Shown here piece after piece: positions 15,897 to 22,372 of a stretch of DNA of 64,000 nt; position 1 is the first letter of the stretch, and every line of letters begins with the position of its first letter. Under the pieces are notes generated by a model. That model was not told where the DNA came from. It made no database searches and saw only the letters and a list, made by a program, of their open reading frames with translations. Source of the stretch: Paracoccus sp. IB05 (GTDB taxonomy: Bacteria > Pseudomonadota > Alphaproteobacteria > Rhodobacterales > Rhodobacteraceae); contig NZ_JAEFCF010000007.1 of NCBI RefSeq assembly GCF_016405985.1, positions 106,630-170,629 of the forward strand. The letters run 5' to 3'. Position numbers and translations under genes: made by a program.

Positions 15897-16138
15897 AGGC
15901 TGACAATCGCAGCCGGGAGCCGGTCAAACTAACCACAACGGTTTGCGGTGTGGTCGCCGGGTAATCGCAGGCAGAGACTGGCGTGGCGATCAGCCCGGGT
16001 CAAGATCAGATGAAGATGGTCGCTCTGAGCCCATAGCTGCCGGTCGGATTGTGGACTAGAGATTGGCAGGAGCGCAAAAACCTGAACGAGGAACATGCCA
16101 GTGACCCGATTGACCTGCGAAGCGCGTCCTAAACGACT

Positions 16139-16561
16139 ATGAGACGAGTTCTGACTTTCTGCGCTGCATTCTTGACTGGTGCGACCGTTTGGTTCGCGTT
16201 GCAGGTCGTGAACGCCATAAATCCCTTCCTGAATTGGCAATACCCACCCCTAAGACTGATCATTGGCATGACATTTCCGGGCGGGGCTCCACCCAGCCTG
16301 CACTTTCTTAGCCATATTGCTCAAACTTGGGTGCCGTTTCTGGCCGCGTTCTTGGTTGCCTACGCTCTGACAGGCCACAAGGCACGGTTCTCAGGGGCGG
16401 TTGCCGTGTATGTCGCATTTCTCATCTGGTCGTGGGGAATGGTAACTCTACACACGCTGGGTGTAGCGCAGCAGACCATCTTTTCTATCGGGATTGCAGG
16501 CACATTCTTTGGAAGCCTTGGCCTATACCTGTGGCTGATCTGTCCAGTCCGCTCTGAATAA
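16139..16561 (+). CDS. four-helix membrane protein, moron inserted in the late operon
   Basis: 140 residues on the strand opposite to all its neighbours, between gpI and gpG. Hydrophobic stretches near 5-25, 30-50, 62-80, 88-105 and 112-134 suggest four or five membrane helices (e.g. FLAAFLVAYALTG, AVYVAFLIWSW, TIFSIGIAGTFFG). Base composition is lower in GC than the flanking phage genes. It is a typical moron position; a role in exclusion or envelope change is only a guess. I do not recognise the family. The gpG gene converges on it with 44 bases between. Confidence 0.65.
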   Translation: MRRVLTFCAAFLTGATVWFALQVVNAINPFLNWQYPPLRLIIGMTFPGGAPPSLHFLSHIAQTWVPFLAAFLVAYALTGHKARFSGAVAVYVAFLIWSWGMVTLHTLGVAQQTIFSIGIAGTFFGSLGLYLWLICPVRSE

Positions 16562-16605
16562 ACTCCGCAGGTGCAAATGACGGCTTTGTCCCGCATAGCT
16601 GACGC

Positions 16606-17140
16606 TCAGGGCGAAACAAGCCCGGTGAGATATTCCTCGACCAGCTCGACCAGATTGGTTTCGTCCTCGGCCGAGATCCCGAGGAACGGCCGGGCCGGGA
16701 TATCGCCCCAGGGAATCGGGAAGAAATAATCCTGGCTCTTCGCCCGCTTCTCGCTCGGCCGGGTCCGGCCCGTGCGGGCGCCATAAGGCCCCCTGTTCTG
16801 CCCCGAACTGCATCACCGCTGCATAGATCAGCGCGGACCCGACCCTGACCTGGCTGCGCCCCGCCCGGTAATGGATCGCAGAGGAAAGCTGCCCCGAAGG
16901 CCCGAAGAGAGGCCGGTTGTCGACCTTGTCACCCCGGGCGAGATAACGCGCGATGGTGGTCTGGCTCTTCGCAGCCCAGGCGCTGCCGTCAGGGGCCTTG
17001 CCGGTCGGGAAGCGGTCTTTCGTGGATTTGACCAGATATTCGCCGATCTCCTGCATGGCCGGCGTCGTATCGTCCAGACCGCGCGCCAGGCGCTCCAGCG
17101 CGGCAGAAACGGCCTCGGTGTTGATTTCGACGGTATACAT
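16606..17140 (-). pseudogene. virion morphogenesis protein (Mu gpG-like), frameshifted
   Basis: The frame from the ATG at 17,140 (MYTVEINTEAVSAALERLARG) reads as a Mu gpG / phage_tail_S family protein up to AAVMQFGAEQGAL, then turns into nonsense. The expected continuation (ARTGRTRPSEKRAKSQDYFF, then PIPWGDIPARPFLGIS and VELVEEYLTGLVSP) is present in another frame ending at 16,606. One extra base in CCATAAGG at about 16,782-16,788 explains the shift. Repaired, the protein would be about 177 residues, normal for the family. It can be true decay or a sequencing error. Confidence 0.8.
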
Positions 17141-17261
17141 GGCTATTTTACCCCTTGCAGGCGTGACACGGTAATATTCTCGCGGCCGTAGCACGATCAT
17201 CTGATCGGAGCGCTATGCAGGGTTTCCGGGAAACCGGACTGCGGGGCCCTGCCGTCTGCAA

Positions 17262-17735
17262 TCAATCCTTACCCTTGCGCAGCAGGCGGCGAACTGTTCG
17301 ATCTGCCTCCACCTGATCAGCGCTCAGGCGCCTGAAGCTGGTCACGAACAGGCCATCCCCCGATTTCGTGACCTTGACCACCAGCACATAGCCCGAGGCA
17401 CCGGCCTCCGCCTGCACATAGATTAATGTGTTCGGGCCATCCTGAATGCGGCGCGTCGCCATATCGACCGCGCGCTGCGCCATCAGGTAATCCAGCCCCA
17501 GGAGCTCCGGATGCTCCCTTTCCTGCTTTGCTGCGGTCTCGGCCGAGAGTGAGGCAATCCGGGGTTTTGATCCGAGCGCGAGAGCATCGGCATCCGGGAT
17601 CCGGGCCAGCGGCCAGCTGCCTTGCGGCGCTTTCATCCAGTCGCTGAAGGCATCCATCCGAAGCCAGGATTGCAGCAGATCGATCGAGGGACGCGCCGGC
17701 AGGACTTCGAGCCGAGGCGGGATGCACCGCCCTGG
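17262..17735 (-). pseudogene. MuF-associated barnase/EndoU-like nuclease domain, N-terminus lost
   Basis: An ATG at 17,657 would give 131 residues, but the same frame is coding-like further up to about 17,735 (IPPRLEVLPARPSIDLLQSW before MDAFSDWMKAPQGSWPLARI), where recombinase sequence begins on the other strand. The C-terminal block (RRIQDGPNTLIYVQAEAG, then SGYVLVVKVTKSGDGLFVTS) matches the phage PBECR-type nuclease folds fused to MuF head proteins. I read it as the C-terminal end of a MuF gene cut by the deletion. A short stand-alone nuclease starting at 17,657 is possible. Confidence 0.65.
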
Positions 17736-17851
17736 AAATCATGTCCATCACCGGACACTCGAATATCAAAGAGATCGAAACCTACTGCGCCGCCGTGAAT
17801 AAAAAGCGCCTCGCAGAGGCTGCAATCTACAAGCTCAACGGGGCAGCATGA
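17711..17851 (+). pseudogene. tyrosine recombinase (integrase) C-terminal remnant
   Basis: The + frame reads EAGCTALEIMSITGHSNI, then KEIETYCAAVNKKRLAEAAI and stops at 17,851. ITGH and the Tyr of ETYC are the last catalytic His and nucleophile of phage-type integrases, and the A-N-K-x-R-L-A tail is usual in alphaproteobacterial ones. Everything upstream is missing and replaced by the MuF-nuclease gene on the opposite strand. It is not a copy of the intact integrase at 58,426-59,490, whose motif there is LGHELGSSETKIY. It lies 93 bases from attL, as an integrase of another element at the same site would. Confidence 0.85.
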
Positions 17852-17871
17852 GAACGGGACAGAAACACAGA

Positions 17872-17900
17872 TTGGCTAACGCCCAAATCACGTTAGCCAA
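17872..17900. terminator. 10-bp inverted repeat after the integrase remnant
   Basis: TTGGCTAACG (17,872-17,881) and CGTTAGCCAA (17,891-17,900) form a perfect stem with a 9-base loop, 20 bases after the recombinase stop codon; a second small repeat TATTG-N5-CAATA follows at 17,915-17,929. They may end the old integrase transcript or be recombinase arm sites. No clear T run follows. Confidence 0.45.
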
Positions 17901-17944
17901 AACGCCTCGCAACCTATTGAAAAACAATAAACCGAAAGAGGGTT

Positions 17945-17960
17945 TGGTAGGCCCGGAGGG
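17945..17960. repeat. attL core of the prophage
   Basis: TGGTAGGCCCGGAGGG, identical to 59,537-59,552. Read on the minus strand it is the last 16 bases of the tRNA-Ile2 including CCA. The flanking bases differ at both copies, so the shared core is exactly 16 bp. Confidence 0.85.
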
Positions 17961-18046
17961 CGTGAGATTTCTGGCGGAACCCTTTGAAAACATACGGGGC
18001 GATTGCCCCATTGACCCACGCCGCCCCGGCTAGGGAAATCAAGGGG

Positions 18047-18283
18047 TTAGGAGGGGCACTGTCCCACCATTTTTCCCAAAAGATCCGCCCGAAACCCCGA
18101 CCACACCTGATCCCCGGCGACCACCAGCGGACCCTGCCGCGATCCCGCGATCCGGGCCAGCCGCTCGACCTCTTCCGGCCACTCGGCCCCTGCCCGCTCT
18201 TCATAGGCCAGGCCCGCCCGATCCAGCGCGCGTTTCGTCGCAACGCACGGGCCACAGCCCGGCGAGGTGTAGAGGATGATCAT
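18047..18283 (-). CDS. NrdH/glutaredoxin-like protein
   Basis: 78 residues with the redox motif C10-G-P-C13 in MIILYTSPGCGPCVATKRAL and a cis-proline region RQGPLVVAGDQVWSGF, followed by a short helix. Length and layout match NrdH-type redoxins, which supply electrons to ribonucleotide reductase; phages often carry one. It is the first gene inside attL, transcribed toward the attachment site. No ribonucleotide reductase gene is in the window, so the partner would be the host enzyme (inference). Confidence 0.8.
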   Translation of the reverse strand: MIILYTSPGCGPCVATKRALDRAGLAYEERAGAEWPEEVERLARIAGSRQGPLVVAGDQVWSGFRADLLGKMVGQCPS

Positions 18284-18310
18284 GGGTTTGTTCCGGATTA
18301 GGGAGGTGGA

Positions 18311-18547
18311 TCAGAAGCCGGTGTAGCCAGCAGGCGTCATGACGGGACCGGGCAATGCAACCTCAGCCGCCATCATCTCGACAGACGCGGGCGCGCCACG
18401 CTTGCCGCAATGCAGGCATTTCATGATTGCGAGGGCCTCGGCGCGGATTCCCCGACCGCCCGGCTCGAGCCATTGGGGCGGCATATCGTCCGCCGCCAGG
18501 TGGCGCGACTGACCGCAAGAACATTTGAGGTGAAAGATCCGCTTCAT
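18311..18547 (-). CDS. small zinc-ribbon protein
   Basis: 78 residues from MKRIFHLKCSCGQSRHLAAD. Two cysteine knuckles, C9-x-C11 and C44-x-x-C47 (KCLHCGKRG), suggest one zinc-ribbon. The frame extends upstream but this ATG fits the knuckle spacing and neighbours. It lies 27 bases before the NrdH-like gene on the same strand and is probably cotranscribed. The function is unknown; small ribbons of this type often bind nucleic acid or partner proteins. Confidence 0.65.
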   Translation of the reverse strand: MKRIFHLKCSCGQSRHLAADDMPPQWLEPGGRGIRAEALAIMKCLHCGKRGAPASVEMMAAEVALPGPVMTPAGYTGF

Positions 18548-18600
18548 GGTGAGAACATATAAAGAACAGTTAACGATTCGAGAAGCCCGGAACAGGCCAT

Positions 18601-18915
18601 ATGCCATCTGTACATCCATCGGCCAACCCCTTCCAGAACCGGCGCATGGTCCACGCTGCGCAGGACGGCATGATCATCACCATGCGGTGCAATGGCTGCA
18701 GGCGGAGCGTTCACTTCTGGGCATCCGATCTGGTGAAAGTAGTCGGCAATGATCACCAACTGCATATGGCACCATGGCCTTGCGCGCGGTGCAAAAGCGC
18801 GGAGTGGATTAATGTCTCCTGGCGGGTTCCTTCACCCGACTTCCTGAACGGATTGACCATACGCCGACCGATCAGGCAGGTTGTGAAATGGCTATGGCGC
18901 AACGAGAAGGCCTGA
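18601..18915 (+). CDS. zinc-ribbon hypothetical protein
   Basis: 104 residues with C30-x-x-C33 (RCNGCRRSVHFW) and C61-x-x-C64 (WPCARCKSAEW), a four-Cys ribbon with aromatic residues around it, and a basic C-terminal part (RRPIRQVVKWLWRNEKA). It diverges from the zinc-ribbon gene at 18,311-18,547; both likely share the short region 18,548-18,600. Its stop is two bases before the SRAP start, so the two form an operon. Not recognised beyond the ribbon. The start could also be the ATG of MVHAAQDG. Confidence 0.6.
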   Translation: MPSVHPSANPFQNRRMVHAAQDGMIITMRCNGCRRSVHFWASDLVKVVGNDHQLHMAPWPCARCKSAEWINVSWRVPSPDFLNGLTIRRPIRQVVKWLWRNEKA

Positions 18916-18917
18916 CG

Positions 18918-19538
18918 ATGTGCAATCTTTACAGCCAGACCACCTCACCCGAGGCGATGCGCCAGCTCTTCGCCGGGCTGACGAACGCCGCCGGCAACAT
19001 CGAGCCCGGCGATATCTGGCCCGATCGCATGGCGCCGATCATCACGGCCGGGGATGACGGGCATGTTCTGCGCACTGCCCGGTGGGGCCTGCCCTCCCCG
19101 CCCCAGTTCCACAGCAAAAGCGGCATCGACCGCGGCGTCACCAATGTGCGCAACACCAACTCGCCTCACTGGCGGCGCTGGCTGGGCCCGGCACATCGCT
19201 GCCTTGTGCCGCTCGACAGGTTTGCCGAGCCGCGCCAGGGCAAAGGCGCAGGCAATGCTTGGTTCGCGCTGAAAGAGGATCGCCCGGCATTCTTCGCGGG
19301 GATCTGGGTGCCGGACTGGACAAGCATCCGTAAGCTGAAGGACGGTGAAACCACGGATGACCTCTTCGCCTTCCTGACCTGTGATCCCAATGCCGAAGTG
19401 GCAGAGATCCATCCCAAGGCAATGCCGGTGATCCTGACTGAACCGGACGACTGGGAGGAATGGCTGGTAGAGCCGTGGACGGATGCCAAGTCGCTACAGG
19501 GACCACTGCCAGCCGGGACACTGGAGGTCAGTGAATGA
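18918..19538 (+). CDS. SRAP domain protein (YedK/HMCES-like, abasic-site DNA crosslinker)
   Basis: 206 residues. The start is set by the invariant MCN: Cys2 becomes N-terminal and forms the thiazolidine link with abasic sites in single-stranded DNA. Other family residues are present: RWGLPSP (53-60), N76/N79 in VTNVRNTNSP, Glu104 in the LVPLDRFAEP block (usually GFYEW), and His165 in EIHPKAMPVIL. The Glu block is divergent, but the acid is kept. Phage-borne SRAP proteins may protect replicating DNA or shield it from nucleases (inference). The stop overlaps the next ATG as ATGA. Confidence 0.88.
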   Translation: MCNLYSQTTSPEAMRQLFAGLTNAAGNIEPGDIWPDRMAPIITAGDDGHVLRTARWGLPSPPQFHSKSGIDRGVTNVRNTNSPHWRRWLGPAHRCLVPLDRFAEPRQGKGAGNAWFALKEDRPAFFAGIWVPDWTSIRKLKDGETTDDLFAFLTCDPNAEVAEIHPKAMPVILTEPDDWEEWLVEPWTDAKSLQGPLPAGTLEVSE

Positions 19539-19636
19539 TCCGGCTCGCCACCCTCGCGTTCTTCATCGGCCTCTCAGGCTGCGGCCCGCTGGATTACTAC
19601 AGCGGGCGCAACATGGATTTCTATCACGCGGGATAG
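19535..19636 (+). CDS. 33-residue lipoprotein coupled to the SRAP gene
   Basis: Short gene overlapping the SRAP stop as ATGA. It encodes MIRLATLAFFIGLSGC and 17 more residues: a basic start, a hydrophobic stretch and the lipobox LSGC with Cys16, so it should be a lipid-anchored peptide with a tail of 17 residues rich in Tyr and Asp/Asn. Tiny lipoproteins of phages include Rz1-type spanins and entericidin-like peptides; the sequence is too short to choose. Confidence 0.55.
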   Translation: MIRLATLAFFIGLSGCGPLDYYSGRNMDFYHAG

Positions 19637-19637
19637 A

Positions 19638-19859
19638 TCATTCTTCGGCGGGAATGCGGTTGGTGGCGTGATCCTCATACTGTTCGGTCATGACGTGCCG
19701 ACCGTCATGCCCGCCCTTCCGAGGATCCTGCTGCTTGTCCCGGTTGGACAGTACCCCGTTAGGGCGAATTTTGTCTATGTCAGATAGGGTTATAGCGCCT
19801 AAGGCATCCCCCTTGCCATGAAGGCCCTTGCCGAATTTCTTGTGCGATGCGTTTGCCAT
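19638..19859 (-). CDS. small basic hypothetical protein
   Basis: 73 residues from MANASHKKFGKGLHGKGDAL, rich in Lys, Gly and His, with a second half ending QYEDHATNRIPAEE. A Shine-Dalgarno-like GGAGAAAC precedes the ATG. Its stop is one base from that of the lipoprotein gene on the opposite strand. I do not recognise it; Rhodobacterales genomes contain many short proteins of this flavour. Confidence 0.55.
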   Translation of the reverse strand: MANASHKKFGKGLHGKGDALGAITLSDIDKIRPNGVLSNRDKQQDPRKGGHDGRHVMTEQYEDHATNRIPAEE

Positions 19860-20023
19860 GATGTTTCTCCTTCCAGTGAGACAACGGATGGCAAGGGTAG
19901 AGGATTCATGGCGATAACGTGAGGTCCGCGCAGCGGTTGATTTGGAGGGGCCTGAGCAGAGATGAAAAGGTTTCGCGCTCGGCAGGTTTCATAATCAATG
20001 GATCCTAGTCAGAGATCATCAGC

Positions 20024-20173
20024 ATGGACGTCAACCAGCTTCAACTATTTTTGATAGGTGAGAATACGGTTTATCCGAAATCGGCGCCCATCGCTATCTA
20101 CTCGGATGAAGGTGACACCCCTTTCCTAATCAATACCACGGTGAACGCGCAACCCACACGCTGGCCAACTTGA
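20024..20173 (+). CDS. possible 49-residue protein converging on the deaminase gene
   Basis: An open frame MDVNQLQLFLIGENTVYPKS followed by APIAIYSDEGDTPFLINTTV and ending ARWPT-like residues. Composition is protein-like, but the ribosome site is weak (AGAGATC) and no relative is recognised. It ends 18 bases before the 3' end of the dCTP-deaminase gene. The stretch 19,860-20,191 holds nothing else I can support. Confidence 0.3.
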   Translation: MDVNQLQLFLIGENTVYPKSAPIAIYSDEGDTPFLINTTVNAQPTRWPT

Positions 20174-20191
20174 TCGTGACGGATCAATTAT

Positions 20192-21724
20192 CTAATCACC
20201 AGAGGCATCAATAGAAAAACCACACCCCTTGAGCTTAATGTACGCCTTTTCTATTTCATTCATCTCGCGCTTTGTATGAAAGCTTGTTCCTTCGAACAAC
20301 AAAGGCTCCGGCTCCCCGAAACACCAAGTCTCAGCCTTATGAGTTGATTTATCTTTTCTAGCTTTCTTTTCAAAAATCTCTCTAAACCTACGGGGAGATA
20401 TCCCCATAAAATGTTCAATCTTAACCTTACCCTGAACATTACTATCCGACGATATTGAATCCTGATGCATCTGAAGAGCTCGACTCTTAGCATATGGCTC
20501 AATATAGACCACGCGAGATATACCAGATGCCACGATATGTTTAGCACAATTATGACAAGGGAATGTAGTAACTATCATAGTCGCTCCAGACAAACTTCGC
20601 CCCAGTCGCGCCGCCTCTGTGATTGCACTCATCTCAGCGTGAGTAATCCGCCCAAATTCTGTAAGATCAGATATGGCAAGCTTCTTCAGTCCAGATGAAA
20701 AATCACTATTTTTCATTTTCTCTTCATAACCCTCCACAAGAACGTTACAGTCTTTAAGAAGATTAACGAAGCCATCAATTATACCTGAAGTTTCAATCTT
20801 GTTACTATCTACACCAACCTCTATATCCCTGGCGGGCCTTGCGTCATCCCCCCAGTATTGCCCACCACCCGCGGAAGGAACCTCATTACAGCCAAGAGAT
20901 ATGATATCCCCTGATGAGTTCACGATGGCAGCCCCGACTTGACGGCTCAAATCTACTGATCGAAGAGATGCAGTCTTAGCCATCATGGCCCCGAACTCTT
21001 CCTTGTGCGGACTGACGTGGTTGCTACCAAATATAGCCTTAACAAAACGCACCAGTCCCCGGGAAATTTCATCGCGCGTATTACCGGCCACGAAGAAATC
21101 AGCTGACTGATATGCGTCCAGCATTCTCTGACCAGCTTCGTTGGACAGCTCCATCTTGTCTGTCGCGATTAATTCTCTAGCTTTAGATTCACGATCACTG
21201 CCATTAAGGCGAGGCTCCATCCGTGACACATAAGTTGTCACATTATGCATCTGTTTAGCTTCATCCACCGCAACAGACACCTGAATAAAGCTATCACCAT
21301 AAACATACCTTAAACGAGATATCTCCTCATCCCTCTTAAGCTGTCTAATTATATATGCAGCCTTAGGGCGTGGAATTTCTGTGATAGATATTTTATCATT
21401 GAGCGGAGTTACGTTATCCTGCCGGTTCCGCTCTCCACGCTCCCTTTTTATCTCTAACATCGCAACGGTGGCTAGAATTGCATTATCGCCAGTATCACTT
21501 CTCACCGAATTAGCTAATTCAATCTTGGAAAAAAGCGAACCACCCGCATCCATTTTACCCACCATGCTTGGCAAAACAGATGTAATATGAATAGGTATAG
21601 GCTCATACCCCACTTGTCGTAAAGCAAGCGAAAGCTCTTCAACTATGCAATCCATATCGGCCCCTATTGGGCCCACAAGTCCAAATACAAGCTCAGGATA
21701 ATTCTTCACCTTCGAAGCATTCAT
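20192..21724 (-). CDS. avcD: anti-phage dCTP/dCMP deaminase (AvcD/DCD type)
   Basis: 510 residues from the ATG at 21,724 (a GTG at 21,763 adds 13). N-terminal kinase-like domain: ELVFGLVGPIGADMD at 12-25 sits where a P-loop would be but lacks the GK[ST], as in many relatives. C-terminal deaminase domain: SRQVGAAIVNSSGDI, then GCNEVPSAGG, the zinc and proton-shuttle motif H362-A-E364 in ITHAEMSAITEAARLG, and PC390-HNC393. This two-domain layout is that of AvcD/DCD enzymes, which deaminate dCTP/dCMP on infection, starve phage DNA synthesis and are restrained by a small RNA (AvcI) in Vibrio. The gene is clearly AT-richer than its surroundings, a sign of transfer. It is probably prophage cargo against superinfection. 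Confidence 0.88.
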   Translation of the reverse strand: MNASKVKNYPELVFGLVGPIGADMDCIVEELSLALRQVGYEPIPIHITSVLPSMVGKMDAGGSLFSKIELANSVRSDTGDNAILATVAMLEIKRERGERNRQDNVTPLNDKISITEIPRPKAAYIIRQLKRDEEISRLRYVYGDSFIQVSVAVDEAKQMHNVTTYVSRMEPRLNGSDRESKARELIATDKMELSNEAGQRMLDAYQSADFFVAGNTRDEISRGLVRFVKAIFGSNHVSPHKEEFGAMMAKTASLRSVDLSRQVGAAIVNSSGDIISLGCNEVPSAGGGQYWGDDARPARDIEVGVDSNKIETSGIIDGFVNLLKDCNVLVEGYEEKMKNSDFSSGLKKLAISDLTEFGRITHAEMSAITEAARLGRSLSGATMIVTTFPCHNCAKHIVASGISRVVYIEPYAKSRALQMHQDSISSDSNVQGKVKIEHFMGISPRRFREIFEKKARKDKSTHKAETWCFGEPEPLLFEGTSFHTKREMNEIEKAYIKLKGCGFSIDASGD

Positions 21725-21766
21725 ATTTGCCGCACCCCAATCGGTTCTTGAAATTTCCACCACAGG

Positions 21767-21795
21767 TTGGCACTATGGTTCATCCTATTCAGAAT
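21767..21795 (+). promoter_or_regulatory. candidate promoter of the gene divergent from the deaminase
   Basis: TTGGCA (21,767-21,772), a 17-base spacer and CAGAAT (21,790-21,795). It would start transcription near 21,802, just at the AGAGG ribosome site of the 56-codon gene. The -10 is a 4/6 match, so this is only a candidate. Confidence 0.3.
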
Positions 21796-21815
21796 CTTCA
21801 AGAGGATTGTCGTCA

Positions 21816-21986
21816 ATGGAAAAACGCAAGACACCGGTAACCGAAACCGCGTCGGAGAACCCATCATCGGCAGTTTCGTACAGTCAGATCTTTCGCGAAG
21901 TTGTCGAGCGACGCAAGCATGATGACGAAGAAGGCCTCGATCAGCGGATAGGCTCGCAGGGCGCCAGTGAATACCTTCTTCTTTAG
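21816..21986 (+). CDS. 56-residue protein divergent from the dCTP deaminase gene
   Basis: A small gene 91 bases from the deaminase start on the opposite strand. It encodes MEKRKTPVTETASENPSSAV, then SYSQIFREVVERRKHDDEEG and ends in SEYLLL: a disordered N-terminus and a charged helix. AGAGG lies ten bases before the ATG. A strong intrinsic terminator follows 91 bases after the stop, giving a compact transcript of about 300 bases. It is not a family I know. Its place suggests either a peptide partner or a transcript that also acts as an RNA regulator of the deaminase (inference). Confidence 0.6.
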   Translation: MEKRKTPVTETASENPSSAVSYSQIFREVVERRKHDDEEGLDQRIGSQGASEYLLL

Positions 21987-21988
21987 TA

Positions 21989-22372
21989 TCAAAGCCCTAC
22001 GTACGAAGACATAGGTTCCCCTCGCTCATCCACCGTCGCACTGATTTCGCGATAAGAGCCACACAGTAGTGCAGTCGCGCCCCTCCGCCGAGGGGCGTTT
22101 TTTTTTGGCATGCCGACTATGCGCCTGCACCAGCCAGAAGAACCAAGCACGCAGAATCGCGAGACCAGCACGCTGCCGTTTGGCGCATAGCCAGGCAACA
22201 AAGCCTGACTGATCTTGCTCTGCACCAGCTTGGCGAGGATCGAAGTATCCGACCCGACCAGCGCCCGGATCGCATCCGGCACACTCTCCCGCATATGGGC
22301 GATCGCGGCGTCACGCAGGCGCGGGCCGTCTGCCACCTTACCGTCACCAGCGCTTGCAGGCACCTTCAGCAA
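21989..22372 (-). CDS. doubtful hypothetical protein
   Basis: A 127-codon frame overlapping the 3' end of the SNase gene. The first 75 residues are protein-like (RLRDAAIAHMRESVPDAIRA, LVGSDTSILAKLVQSKISQA), but the rest is read through the strong rightward terminator at 22,078-22,106 (producing KKNAPRRRG) and looks non-coding. It may be a decayed gene truncated by the arrival of the deaminase cluster. No relative is recognised. Confidence 0.3.
   Translation of the reverse strand: MLKVPASAGDGKVADGPRLRDAAIAHMRESVPDAIRALVGSDTSILAKLVQSKISQALLPGYAPNGSVLVSRFCVLGSSGWCRRIVGMPKKNAPRRRGATALLCGSYREISATVDERGEPMSSYVGL
22078..22106 (+). terminator. strong intrinsic terminator of the small divergent gene
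   Basis: CGCCCCTC (22,078-22,085), loop CGCC, GAGGGGCG (22,090-22,097), followed by nine T residues to 22,106. A perfect 8-bp stem with a long T run on the + strand. The only rightward gene upstream within 2 kb is the 56-codon one. Confidence 0.85.

Larger units (their letters stand above)
650..17735 (-). mobile_element. Mu-like prophage remnant (head and tail half only)
   Basis: A leftward run of structural genes in the order of Mu-like phages with a flexible, non-contractile tail: MuF-type nuclease end, gpG, gpI protease/scaffold, decoration protein, gpT capsid, HI1506-like, gp36, gp37, tail tube, G/GT chaperones, tape measure, tail tip. No transposase A/B, Mor/C, terminase or portal gene is present. 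The right side stops inside the MuF-nuclease gene, where the C-terminus of a tyrosine recombinase begins, so the early half was deleted. gpG has a frameshift. The left limit is not resolved; I place it after the hairpins that follow the last tail gene. No TG...CA Mu end was identified. Confidence 0.75.

Noticed and set aside
1466-17140. Gene transfer agent cluster
   Set aside because: Tail genes resemble GTA tails, but the head genes are Mu-like (gpT, gpI, gp36/37), and the second module has lambda-type terminase, portal and integrase, so neither is a GTA.
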